DNA of 64,000 bases. Source: Terebella lapidaria (taxonomy: Eukaryota; Annelida; Polychaeta; Terebellida; Terebellidae). The stretch lies in assembly GCA_949152475.1 (NCBI GenBank), contig OX424560.1, forward strand, positions 42,734,719 to 42,798,718, given 5' to 3'. Positions 25,770 through 38,344 of the stretch are shown here, in pieces (within the stretch, counting starts at the first letter, position 1; every line of letters begins with the position of its first letter). The translations under genes and the position numbers were made by a program. Under the pieces are notes generated by a model. It was given only the letters and a program-made list of their open reading frames with translations. It was not told where the DNA came from and did not search any database.

Positions 25770-26824
25770 GTTGTATGTTGCTCACCGATCAAATATGTGT
25801 TCTGTCCGTCTGTTCGCATGATAGCGGGCGCAATCCTTGTCGGAATGACAAGAAACTTTCAAAGAAGATGCGCATAAGACTCCTGCACAAGCCTATTGAT
25901 TTTGAAGGTCATAGCTTAAAAACTGTTGTCTTGGCGACTGAAAAACCGTTACATAACTATAACTATGGAGGCTGGAAAACCATAAAGTAACTGTTACATG
26001 GAATACACTTCTTCACACTGTCGGCAACGTTGGTGGAGTGGATAGAGCGTAAGACTTTGAATCCAAAGACCCGTGTTCAACCCTCCCTCAAAACTCTCAT
26101 CTCTTTTATCTCTAACTTAGTTTTTATACAGTCAGTTGCAGTGTTATTTCTAGCTTATAATGCACCTTTTACATTTGGAATAGATTGAAAACTCGCCGAG
26201 ATATCAAAGTAGAAAGAGCAGTGGGGTGAATCTGATTCTCAATCCGTTCACACGCCAATAAGCTGTAGAAACGATTACCCCCTGTGGACATGTCCCGTCC
26301 TAAATACACACGCTCGGTTGCATAGCAATACAGTATATCATATATGTATCCAGATGCAGATCTCAAACAACATTTCAGTGGTTTTCTAACTCAGTGATGT
26401 ACAAGTGATATAACAAAGCCTAAAACTCTAGTCTAAATACAGTCTGTGTCAAGCGACAGGCTCCCTTATATTAGGACTGCTGGGGGTGACGAGCCGGCAA
26501 AGGAACCGGCCCCATTCCCGGTTTTTAGCAGTGATTTGCCATAGAGGAACTGTCACAATACAACACAACTTGATGCTGTCGGCCACTTTGGTGCTGTGCG
26601 TAGAGCTCAGGACTTTGAATCCACAGACCCAGGTTCAAATCTCTCTTGAAATTATTTTATTTTTATTTTCAACTTACACAATCATGATCAGGAATTTCGT
26701 TCTAAACAACATAACAACACAATTTAAAAACTGTATCAAGCTAGTGTAAAAGCTAGTGTATAGACTTCTTTTCCAGTTCATTACTTTATTTTGCCAAGTC
26801 CTAGCTCTCTGAGCGATTGCTTCA
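25770..26824 (+). mobile_element. Short unit of Helentron-like array
   Basis: T1 at 26022-26085 (A box altered to GGTGGAGTGG), tail module from about 26129, T2 at 26581-26645, then the AT-rich segment with GCTAGTGTA repeated and the 3' end. Confidence 0.75.
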
Positions 26825-27901
26825 GTTGTATGTTGCTCAGCGATCAAATATGTGTTCTGTCCGTCTGTTCGCACGATAGCGGGCGCAATCCTTGTCGGAA
26901 TGACATGAAATTTTCACAGAAGATGCGCATAAGACCCCTGCACAAGCCTATTGATTTTGAAGGTCATAGCTTAAAAACTGTTGTCTTGGCGACTGAAAAA
27001 CCGTTAAATAACTGTAACTATGGAGGCTTGAAAACCATAAAGTAACTGTTACATGGAATACACTTCTTCACACTGTCGGCAACGTTGGTACAGTATTAAA
27101 GCGTAAGACTTTGAATCCAAAGACCCGTGTTCAACCCTCCCTCAAAACTCTAAACTCTTTTATCTCTAACTTAGTTTTTATACAGTCAGTTGCAGTGTTA
27201 TTTCTAGTTTATAATGCACCTTTTACATTTGGAATAGATTGAAAACTCGCCGAGATATCAAAGTAGAAAGAGCAGTGGGGTGAATCTGATTCTCAATCCG
27301 TTCACACGCCAATAAGCTGTAGAAACGATTACCCCCTGTCGACATGTCCCGTCCTAAATACACACGCTCGGTTGCATAGCAATACAGTATATCATATATG
27401 TATCCAGATGATGATCTCAAACAACATTTCAGTGGTTTTCTAACTCAGTGATGTACAAGTGATATAACAAAGCCTAAAACTCTAGTCTAAATAGAGTCTG
27501 TGTCAAGCGACAGGCTCCCTTATATTAGGACTGCTGGGGTTGACGAACCGGCAAAGGAACCGGCCCATTCCCGGTTTTTAGCAGTACATACAATAAATAC
27601 ACCACTTCACACTGTTGGCAACTTTGGTGCTGTGCATGGAGCTCAGGACTTTGAATCCACAGGCCCGGGTTCAACTCTCTCTCAAAACTTGTTTTTTCTC
27701 TCTATCTTACATGATCATGTCTTTTATAGCACAACTGCACAATTTAATACATGTACAACTTACTTAACAGCAACTAGATAATTTGAAAAAAAAGAACTAT
27801 TCAAGTCTCTCTCAAAACGTTTTTAGCTGTTTTTTTTTAGACTTCTTTTCAAGTTCATTACTTTATTTTGCCAAGTCCTAGCTCTTTGAGCGATTGCTTC
27901 A
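26825..27901 (+). mobile_element. Short unit of Helentron-like array
   Basis: T1 at 27078-27140 is the most damaged A box seen (GGTACAGTATTAAAG). Tail module from about 27183, T2 at 27616-27680. Confidence 0.75.
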
Positions 27902-28968
27902 GTTGTATGTTGCTCAGCGATCAAATATGTGTTCTGTCCATCTGTTCGCACGACAGCGGGCGCAATCCTTGTCGGAATGACATGGAATTTTCAAAGAAGA
28001 TGCGCATAAGACTCCTGCACAAGCCTATTGATTTTGAAGGTCATAGCTTAAAAACTGTTGTCTTGGCGACTGAAAAACCGTTACATAACTATAACTATGG
28101 AGGCTGGAAAACCGTAAAGTAACTGTTACATGGAATACACTTATTCACACTGTCGGCAACGTTGGTGCAGTGGATAGAGCGTAAGACTTTGAATCCAAAG
28201 ACCCGTGTTCAACCCTCCCTCAAAACTCTAATCTCTTTTATCTCTAACTTAGTTTTTATACAGTCAGTTGCAGTGTTATTTCTAGTTTATAATGCACCTT
28301 TTACATTTGGAATAGATTGAAAACTCGCCGAGATATCAAAGTAGAAAGAGCAGTGGGGTGAATCTGATTCTCAATCCGTTCACACGCCAATAAGCTGTAG
28401 AAACGATTACCCCCTGTGGACATGTCCCGTCCTAAATACACACGCTCGGTTGCATAGCAATACAGTATATCATATATGTATCCAGATGCAGATCTCAAAC
28501 AACATTTCAGTGGTTTTCTAACTCAGTGATGTACAAGTGATATAACAAAGCCTAAAACTCTAGTCTAAATACAGTCTGTGTCAAGCCACAGGCTCCCTTA
28601 TATTAGGACTGCTGCGGGTGACGAACCGGCAAAGGAACCAGCCCCATTCCCGGTTTTAAGCAATACATACAATAAATACACTACTTCACACTGTCGGTCA
28701 CGTTGGTGCTGTGCATAGAGCGCAGGACTTTGAATCCACAGACCCGGGTTCAACTCTCTCTCAAAACTTGTTTTTTCTCTCTAACTCACAGGATCTTGTC
28801 TTTTATAGCATAACTGCACAATTTAATACATGTACAACTTACATAACAGCAACTAGAAAAAACTATTCAAGTCTCTCTCAAAACGTTTCTTAGCTGGTTT
28901 ATTATAGACTTCTTTTCAAGTTCATTACTTTATTTTGCCAAGTCCTAGCTCTTTGAGCGATTGCTTCA
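27902..28968 (+). mobile_element. Short unit of Helentron-like array
   Basis: T1 at 28154-28220, tail module from about 28261, T2 at 28695-28760. Layout standard. Confidence 0.75.
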
Positions 28969-30784
28969 TTACTTGGCAAAATAAATTTTGCCAAGTATGT
29001 TGGTCAGTCATCTTGTTTGTTTGTTTGTTTGTTTGTATGTTTGTCTGTCCGTCAGTTTGCACGATAGCGGGCGCAATTCTTGTCGGATTTTCATGAAATT
29101 TTGACACGACATGTGCAAGGACCTTCCACATAAGCCTTTCGTTTCTGAAGGTCAAAGGTAAAAAATTGACGTCAAGGTCGTTCAAAAACCAAAAAATTAA
29201 AAATCGTAGTAACTCCAGTTATATTTTATCTGGAGTTTCGAGATTTCTAGCATCGATTACTATGGCCAATTCTGCATCTTTTGATGTAAGGCCGACAGCT
29301 GTTGAGTGAAAATTGACGATTTTGACTCCAGGTTAAATAGACGGGGGTCAGGAGTTTCTGGATCAAAAGTTTCATGCATTGCTGTGCAGTCAATTCTTGT
29401 CGGATTCTTATGAAATTTTCACAGCACATGCACACCAGATATCGGCATATTCCTGTCGTTTCTCAAGGTCAAAGGTCAAGAATTAACGACAAGGTCGTTG
29501 AAAAACCAAAAAATTAAAAATGGTCATAACTCCACTTTCATTCCACCTGCACTTCCAAAAGTGTCCACGTCTTTTATTATGGCCAATTCTGCATCTTTTG
29601 ATGTATGACCGACAGCGGTTGAATTAAAATTGACGATTTAAACTCCAGGTGAAATACATGGGGGTCAGGAATTTCGGATCCAAAGTTTAAAACATTGCTG
29701 TGCAGTCGATGCTTGTGTGATTTTGACGAAATTCTCACATCATATGTGCACGGAATGTCCGCATAACCCTTTTGATTTGGAACATCATAGCTCTGAAACT
29801 GTTGTCACGGCAACAGAAAATCGTTACTGAAAAGCATTACATGAAAACGATAATAGCATTGCTATATGAAACACTCTGCTTCACATCGCCAGCCACGTTA
29901 GTGCTGAGCGCAGAGTGTAGGACTTTGAATCCACAAACCCGGGTTCAATACTATCTCAAAACTATTTTTTTTCTCCATTATGAGATCATGTATTCAATTT
30001 CAAACAAGGAAACAACACATTCGTAGTGTACAAATTCAGCAAATATATATAGCAGCAGTAACGTTAATCTTCGTCATTTCTATGTCATTACACTCAATTA
30101 TTTCTTGGTATATATTTTTCCAAGTCATTTACAGTGTCTCATTGGTTCCATTATGATCATGTGTTTCATGCATCATAGCGCATCTGTGTTAATTCCTGAA
30201 TATACACACTCGGTTGCGTATTAATACAGTATATCATATATGTATCCAAATGCAGGTCTCAAACAACATATCGGTGGTTTTCTGACTCAGTGATGTACTA
30301 GTGATATAACAAAGCCTAAAACTCTACTCTTAATACAGTCTGTGTCAAACGACAGGCCACTTTATATCAGAACTATTGGGGCTGATCAACCGGCGGAGGA
30401 AACCGGCCCCATTCCCGGTTTTTAGCAGTAATTTGCCATAAAATACCTTTTGCAATACATACACAACTTGACGCTGTGGGCCAGGTTGGTGCTGTGCATA
30501 GAGCTCAGGACTTTCAATCCACAGACCCAGGTTCAAGTCTCTCTTGAAACTACTTTTTTTCTAATTTTTAACTTACAGAATCATGATCATGCATTTAATT
30601 ATAAACAATATAACAACACAATTCAGTAAATGTACAATTCAGTTAACGACAAATAAATAATTAAAAAAATATATATTACAGTATTATGATGCAGGGGTTT
30701 ATAGACCTTTGCTAGTTTATAGACTTCTCTTCAAGATCATGGACTTTATTTTGCCAAGTCCTAGCTCTTTGAGCGATTGCTTCA
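28969..30784 (+). mobile_element. Long unit of Helentron-like array
   Basis: Palindrome (28970-28997), GTTT tract, three internal repeats, T3 (29890-29952), post-tRNA segment, second half of tail module, T2 (30478-30540), then an AT-rich 3' part (about 30545-30715) that differs from the usual one. Confidence 0.75.
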
Positions 30785-31851
30785 GTTGTATGTTGCTCAG
30801 CGATCAAATATGTGTTCTGTCCGTCTGTTTGCACGATAGCGGGCGCAATCCTTGTCGGAATGACATGAAATTTTCACAGAAGATGCGCATAAGACTCCTG
30901 CACAAGCCTATTGATTTCGAAGGTCATAACTTAAAAACTGTTGTCTTGGCGACTGAAAAACCGTTACATAACTATAACTATGGAGGCTGGAAAACCATAA
31001 AGTAACTGTTACATGGAATACACTTCTTCACACTGTCGGCAACTTTGGTGCAGTGGATAGAGCGTAAGACTTTGAATCGAAAAACCCGTGTTCAACCCTC
31101 CCTCAAAACTCTAATCTCTTTTATCTCGAACTTACTTTTATACAGTCAGTTGCAGTGTTATTGCTAGTTTATAATGCACCTTTTACATTTGGAATAGATT
31201 GAAAACTCGCCGAGATATCAAAGTAGAAAGAGCAGTGGGGTGAATCTGATTCTCAATCCGTTCACACGCCAATAAGCTGTAGAAACGATTACCCCCTGTG
31301 GACATGTCCCGTCCTAAATACACACGCTCGGTTGCATAGCAATACAGTATATCATATATGTACCCAGATGCAGATCTCAAACAACATTTCAGTGGTTTTC
31401 TAACTCAGTGATGTACAAGTGATATAACAAAGCCTAAAACTCTAGTCTAAATACAGTCTGTGTCAAGCCACAGGCTCCCTTATATTAGGACTGCTGGGGA
31501 TCACGAACCGGCAAAGGAACCGGCCCCATTCCCAGTTTTTAGCAGTACATACAATAAATACACCACTTCACACTGTCGGCAACTTTGGTGCTGTGCATAG
31601 AGCTCAGGACATTGAATCCACAGACCCGGGTTCAACTCTCTCTCAAAACTTGTTTTTTTCCCTCTAACTTACAGGATCATGTCTTTTATAGCATAACTGC
31701 ACAATTACAACTTACTTAAAAGCAACTAGATAATTAAAAAAAAGAACTATTCAAGTCTCTCTCAGAACGTTTTTTTAGCTAGTTTATAGACCTCTCTTCA
31801 AGATCATTAACTTTATTTTGCCAAGTCCTAGCTCTTTGAGCGATTGCTTCA
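30785..31851 (+). mobile_element. Short unit of Helentron-like array
   Basis: T1 at 31037-31100, tail module from about 31142, T2 at 31577-31640 with anticodon loop CATTGAA. Standard 3' hairpin. Confidence 0.75.
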
Positions 31852-33291
31852 TTTGTTTGTTTGTTAGTTTGTTTGTTTGTTTGTTTGTATGTTTGTCTGT
31901 CCGTCTGTTATGACGATAGCGGGCGCAATTCTTGTCGCATTTTCATGAAATTTTCACACAATATGCGCAAGCAGCTTCCGCATAAGCCTTTCGTTTCTGA
32001 AGGTCAAAGGTCAAAAATTCACGCCAAGGTCATTGAAAAACAAAAAAATTAAAAATCGTAATAACTCTAGTTATATTATATCTGGATTTTCGAGATTTCT
32101 TGCATCGATTACTATGGCCAATTCTGCATCTTTTGATGTATGGCCGACAGCTGTTGCATCAAAATTGACGATTTTGACTCCAGGTTAAAAAGACGGGGGT
32201 CAGGAGTTTCTGGATCAAAAGTTTCAAGCAATGCTGTGCAGTCAATTTTTGTCGGATTATTATGAAATTTTGACAGCATATGCACACAGTATAACGGCAC
32301 ATTCCTGTTGTTTCTCAAGGTCAAAGGTCAAGAATTAACGCCAAGGTCATTGAAAAACAAAAAAAAATAAAAATGGCCATAACTCCACTTTCATTCCACC
32401 TGCACTTCCAAAAGTGTTCACGTCTTTTACTATGGCCAATTCTGCATCATTTGATGTATGACCGACAGCAGTTGAATCAAAATTGACGATTTAAACTCCA
32501 GGTGAAATACATGGGGGTCAGGAATTTCGGATCCAAAGTTTAACACATTGCTGTGCGGTCGATTCTTGTGTGATTTTGACGAAATTCTCACATAATATGT
32601 GCACGGAATGTCCGCATAACCCTTTTGATTTGGAACATCATAGCTCTCAAACTGTTGTCACGGCAACAGAAAATCGTTACTGAAAAGCATTACATGAAAA
32701 CGATAATAGCATTGCTATATGAAACACTCTGCTTCACATCGCCAGCCACGTTAGTGCTGAGCGTAGAGCGTAGGACTTTGAATCCACAGACCCGGGTTCA
32801 ATACTATCTCAAAACTATTTTTTTTTCTCCATTAAAAGATCATGTATTCAATTCCAAACAACGAAACAACACATTCGTAGTGTACAAAATCAGCAAATAA
32901 ATGTAGCACGAGTAATCTTTATCGTTATTATGTCATCATACTTAATTATTTCTTACTATGAATTCCTTAAAGTCATTTAACAGTGTCTCATTGGTTCCAT
33001 TATGATCGTGTCCTTCATGCATCATAATGCATCTGTGTTAAGTCCATTCTGGCATGATTTGTATTCACCGAGTGTCTCTATTCGTTTTGTTCACTTGTTG
33101 TCATTGTAATTTTTCATCTGTAACTTACAAGATCATGATCATGCTTTCAGTTCTGAAGAATGTAGCAGCACAATTTAAAATTATTACAGTATTATGATGC
33201 AAGGGTTTATAGACCAAAGCTGGCTTATAGACTTCTCTTCAAGTTCATTACTTCATTTTGCCAAGTCCTAGCTCTTTGAGCGATTGCTTCA
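31852..33291 (+). mobile_element. Long unit, variant with one tRNA-like domain
   Basis: No palindrome; opens with a GTTT tract containing one GTTA. Three internal repeats, T3 (32742-32805), variant 3' part as at 6179-7649. Confidence 0.75.
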
Positions 33292-34380
33292 GTTGTATGT
33301 TGCTCAGCGATCAAATATGTGTTCTGTCCGTCTGTTTGCACGATAGCGGGCGCAATCCTTGTCGGAATGACATGAAATTTTCAAAGAAGATGCGCATAAA
33401 ACTCCTGCACAAGCCTATTGATTTTGAAGGTCATAGCTTAAAAACTGTTGTCTTGGCGACTGAAAAACCGTTACATAACTATAACTATGGAGGCTGGAAA
33501 ACCATAAAGTAACTGTTAGATGGAATACACTTCTTCACACTGTCGGCAACGTTGGTCCAGTGGATAGAGCGTAAGACTTTGAATCCAAAGACCCGTGTTC
33601 AACCCTCCCTCAAAACTCTAATCTCTTTTATCTCTAACTTAGTTTTTATACAGTCAGTTGCAGTGTTATTTCTAGTTTATAATGCACCTTTTACATTTGG
33701 AATAGATTGAAAACTCGCCGAGATATCAAAGTAGAAAGAGCAGTGGGGTGAATCTGATTCTCAATCCGTTCACACGCCAATAAGCTGTAGAAACGATTAC
33801 CCCCTGTGGACATGTCCCGTCCTAAATACACACGCTCGGTTGCATAGCAATACAGTATATCATATATGTATCCAGATGCAGATCTCAAACAACATTTCAG
33901 TGGTTTTCTAACTCAGTGATGTACAAGTGATATAACAAAGCCTAAAACTCTAGTCTAAATACAGTCTGTGTCAAGCGACAGGCTCCCTTATATTAGGACT
34001 GCTGGGGGTGATGAACCGGCATAGCAAACGGGCCCCATTCCCGGTTTTTAGCAGTAATTTGCCATAAAGGACCTGTTACAATACATACACCACTTCACGC
34101 TGTCGGCCACTTTGGTGCTGTGCATAGAGCTCAGGACTCTGAATCCACAGACCCCGGGTTTAACTCCCTCTCAAAACTTGTTTTTTCTCTCCAACTTACA
34201 GGATCATGTCTTTTATAGCATAACTGCACAATTACAACTTACTTAAAAGCAACTAGATAATTTAAAAAAAAGAAATATTCAAGTCTCTCTCAGAACGTTT
34301 TTTTTAGCTAGTTTATAGACCTCTCTTCAAGATCATTAACTTTATTTTGCCGAGTCCTAGCTCTTTGAGCGATTGCTTCA
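33292..34380 (+). mobile_element. Short unit of Helentron-like array
   Basis: T1 at 33544-33610, tail module from about 33652, T2 at 34104-34170 with anticodon loop CTCTGAA. Confidence 0.75.
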
Positions 34381-35491
34381 GTTGTATGTTGCTCAGCGAT
34401 CAAATATGTGTTCTGTCCGTCTGTTCGCACGATAGCGGGCACAATCCTTGTCGGAATGACATGAAATTTTCAAAGAAGATGCGCATAAGACTCCTGCACA
34501 AGCCTATTGATTTTGAAGGTCATAGCTTAAAAACTGTTGTCTTGGCGACTGAAAAACCGTTACATAACTATAACTATGGAGGCTGGAAAACCATAAAGTA
34601 ACTGTTACATGGAATACACTTCTTCACACTGTTGGCAACGTTGGTGGAGTGGATAGAGCGTACGACTTTGAATCCAAAGACCCGTGTTCAACCCTCCCTC
34701 AAAACTCTAATCTCTTTTATCTCTAACTTAGTTTTTATACAGTCAGTTGCAGTGTTATTTCTAGTTTATAATGCACCTTTTACATTTGGAATAGATTGAA
34801 AACTCGCCGAGATATCAAAAGAGAAAGAGCAGTGGGGTGAATCTGATTCTCAATCCGTTCACACGCCAATAAGCTGTAGAAACGAATACCCCCTGTGGAC
34901 ATGTCCTGTCCTAAATACACACGCTCGGTTGCATAGTAATACAGTACATGTATATCATATATGTATCCAGATGCAGATCTCAAACAACATTTCAGTGGTT
35001 TTCTAACTCAGTGATGTACAAGTGATATAACAAAGCCTAAAAGTTTAGTCTAAATACAGTCTGTTTCAAGCGACAGGCTCCCTTATATTAGGACTACTAG
35101 GCTTGATGAACTGGCATAGGAAACGGGCCCCATTCCCGGTTTCTAGCAGTAACTTGCCGTGAAGACCTGTTACAATACATACACCACTCAATGCTGTCAG
35201 CCTCGTTGGTGCTGTGCATCGAGCTCAGGACTTTGAATCCACAGACCCCGGGTTCAACTCTCTCTCAAAACTTGTTTTTCTCTCTCTAACTTACAAGATC
35301 ATGTCTTTTATTCTATATAGCATATCTGCACAATTTAATACATGTACAATTTACTTAACAGCAAATAGATAATTTAAAAAAAAGAACTATTCATGCTCTC
35401 TCAAAACGTTTTTTAGCTGGTTTATTATAGATTTCTTTTCAAGTTCAATACTTTATTTTGCCAAGTCCTAGCTCTTTGAGCGATTGCTTCA
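34381..35491 (+). mobile_element. Last short unit of the first array
   Basis: T1 at 34633-34695, tail module from about 34741 (with a small insertion of TACATG near 34,945), T2 at 35200-35265. More diverged from the other short units than they are from each other, as expected at an array edge. Its normal 3' end abuts an element of a different family. Confidence 0.75.
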
Positions 35492-35791
35492 TTTGTATGT
35501 TTGTATGTCTGTGTGCGCTCTAGCGGCCACAGTTTTAACGCTAACTTCTCGAAACTTTTTCTATGGAAAGATATTCGCCCAAGGACGGAACCGCACGTTT
35601 TTGAAAAAAATCGGTCCATTGATGACGTCACCAAAAATCATTGAAAAGTCGAAAAATCCCTATCTCTCATCATTGGCGAATTTTAAAAAAATCGCACAGC
35701 AGTCAAATTTGAACCGATTGTTCTGAAATTTGGTACGCTGATATATGTTCATATTATCCATCAAACAACGAAGTTATACGTAGATCGGTTG

Positions 35792-38110
35792 AACGTCAAT
35801 GACGTCATGACGTAAAATGTCAATTTTTTAATTGGGATCATATATCGGAAAGTATTTGTCGTAGAGAGGAGCGGATTGCACCATTAAAAAGCTCGTTGAA
35901 TTCTGGTTCAGAAGGGTACTGTCCGATACGTTTCCGCCCTGATAGATTTTCCGCTATGACGTCATAAACGTAAGGCCTGTCATAAAATTTTTTCGACTTT
36001 TCAACAAACTTTCAAATATCCATAGTGCACTCAAATTTGAAGGTATTGAACTGTAATTATGAGAACCTCTGTGAAATATTAATATACAGCCATATACCAA
36101 GTTTCAACGCGCTACGTCCAACGTCAATGACGTCATGACGTAAAACGTCAATTTTAAAAATGGGGTTATATATCTGAAAGTATTCGTCGCACAGAGAAGC
36201 GGATTGCACCACTCGAAAGCTCGTTGAATTCTGGTTTAGGAGGGTACTGTCCGATACGTTTCCACCCTGATAGATTTTCCGCTATGACGTCATTAACGTA
36301 AGGCCTGTCATAAAAATTTGTTCGACTTTTCAGCAAACTTTCAAATATCCACAGTGCACTCAAATTTGAAGGTATTCAACTGTAATTATGAGAACCTATG
36401 TGAAATATCAATATACAGCCATATACCAAGTTTCAACGCGCTACGTGCAACGTCAATGACGTCATGACGTAAAACGTCAATTTTCATAATGGAGCTATAT
36501 ATCGATAGGTATTTGTCGTACAGAAAAGCGGATTGCACCATTGGAAAGCTCGTTGAATTCTGGTTTAGAAGGGTACTGTCCGATACTTTTCCGCGATGAT
36601 AGATTTTCCGCTATGACGTCATAAACGGAAGGCCTGTCATACAAGTTTTTCGGCTTTTCAGCAAACTTTCAAACAACCACAGTGCACTCAATTTTGAAGG
36701 CAATAGACTGTAATCATGAGAACGTATGTGGAACTTTATTACACAGCCATACACCGAGTTTCAACACGCTACGTGCAACGCCAATGACGTTATGACGTAA
36801 AACGTCAATTTTAAAAATGGAGCTATATATCGAGAGGTATTTGTCGTACAGAAAAGCGGATTGCACCATTGGAAAGCTCGTTGAATTCTGGTTCAGCGGG
36901 GCACTGTCCGATACGTTTCCGCCCTGATAGATTTTCCGCTATGACGTCATAAACGTAAGGCCTGTCATAAATTTTTTTCGACTTTTCAGCAAACTTTCAA
37001 ATATCCACAGTGCACTCAAATTTGAAGGTATTGAACTGTAATTATGAGAACCTATGTGAAATATTAATATACAGCCATATACCAAGTTTCAACGCGCTAC
37101 GTTCAACGTCAATGACGTCATGACGTAAAACGTCAATTTTAAAAATGGGTTATATATCTGAAAGTATTCGTCGCACAGAGAAGCGGATTGCACCACTCGA
37201 AAGCTCGTTGAATTCTGGTTTAGGAGGGTACTGTCCGATACTTTTCCGCCATGATAGATTTTCCGCTATGACGTCATAAACGGAAGGCCTGTCATACAAG
37301 TTTTTCGGCTTTTCAGCAAACTTTCAAACAACCACAGTGCACTCAATTTTGAAGGCAATAGACTGTAATCATGAGAACGTATGTGGAACTTTATTACACA
37401 GCCATACACCGAGTTTCAACACGCTACGTGCAACGTCAATGACGTTATGACGCAAAACGTCAATTTTAAAAATGGAGCTATATATCGAGAGGTATTTGTC
37501 GTACAGAAAAGCGGATTGCACCATTGGAAAGCTCGTTGAATTCTGGTTTAGAAGGGTACTGTCCGATACTTTTCCGCCATGATAGATTTTCCGCTATGAC
37601 GTCATAAACGTAAGGCAGGCCTGTCATACAAGTTTTTCGGCTTTTCAGCAAACTTTCAAACAACCACAGTGCACTCAATTTTGAAGGCAATAGACTGTAA
37701 TCATGACAACGTATGTGGAACTTTATTACACAGCCACGCACCGAGTTTCAACACGCTACGTGCAACGTCAATGACGTCATGACGTAAAACGTCAATTTTC
37801 AAAATGGAGCTATATATCGAGAGGTATTTGTCGTACAGAAAAGCGGATTGCACCATTGGAAAGCTCGTTGAATTCTGGTTTAGGAGGGTACTGTCCAATA
37901 CTTTTCCGCCATGATAGACTTTCCGCAAAGACGTAATAAACGTAATGCCTGATGTACCAATATTTCGACTTTTCAGCAAACATTGAAACATCCACAGTGC
38001 ACTCAAATTTGAAGTTATTAGACTGTAATTATGGGAACCTATATCGAATATTAATACCAAGCCATGTACAGAGTTTAAACACGTTACATTCAACAACAAT
38101 GACGTCATGA
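35792..38110 (+). repeat. Tandem 328-bp repeats rich in TGACGTCA
   Basis: AACGTCAATGACGT or close variants begin at 35792, 36120, 36449, 36778, 37105, 37432, 37764 and 38092 (steps 328, 329, 329, 327, 327, 332, 328). Each repeat also carries AGCTCGTTGAATTCTGGTT and GATTTTCCGCTATGACGTCA. Alternate repeats look more alike than neighbours (36,449-37,105 against 37,105-37,764), hinting at a two-repeat higher-order form. Confidence 0.85.
35800..35807. promoter_or_regulatory. CRE palindrome TGACGTCA (representative)
   Basis: TGACGTCA is the full CREB/ATF consensus (family knowledge). Most 328-bp repeats have two, one in the TCAATGACGTCATGACG segment and one in GCTATGACGTCATAAACG (for example 36285-36292). 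They also occur at 38,500-39,720, 45,700-46,040 and in the other right-hand families. Function is untested. Confidence 0.45.
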
Positions 38111-38275
38111 TGTCAAACGTCCATTTTCGAAATAGGATTGTATCTGGCTAAGTATTAATTCTTAATGAAATGGATTACACCCTCGGAAACCTCATTCAAT
38201 TATAGTTAAAGTAGGCCACGCATGTAGAAAAAGATTTCGACAAGTTTGGCCTTTAGGCCAATGGTATCTCGTTTG

Positions 38276-38344
38276 TTACTTGCCGGAATTTAAATTCCGG
38301 CAAGTATGTTGGTCGGTTGGTTTGTCGGTTTGTGTGTTTGTTTG
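38276..38344 (+). mobile_element. Bare 5' end of an element, interrupted
   Basis: A 30-bp perfect palindrome (38277-38306; arm TACTTGCCGGAATTT) followed by TATGTTGGTCGGTTGG and a GTTT-like tract, where another element starts. Its remainder does not resume after that element within the window. A near copy of this fragment lies at 39813-39878. Confidence 0.7.

Larger units (their letters stand above)
35492..38271 (+). mobile_element. Helentron-like element with 328-bp repeats
   Basis: Starts with a GTTT-like tract and GTGCGCTCTAGCGGCCACAG. The body is about eight tandem repeats of 327-332 bp. The 3' end is GATTTCGACAAGT, then a hairpin TTGGCC/TTTA/GGCCAA (38246-38261), then ..TCTCG. A matching 5' palindrome is missing. 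No protein is encoded. Confidence 0.65.

Noticed and set aside
1-35491. Simple satellite DNA unrelated to mobile elements
   Set aside because: Units differ in internal repeat number and 5' ends, and all junctions coincide with an element-type 3' end, so concatenated mobile elements explain the array better.
38277-38306. MITE of a classical DNA transposon, because of the palindrome
   Set aside because: The palindrome lies at one end only, the other end has a half-site plus hairpin, and the three measured insertions show no target-site duplication.
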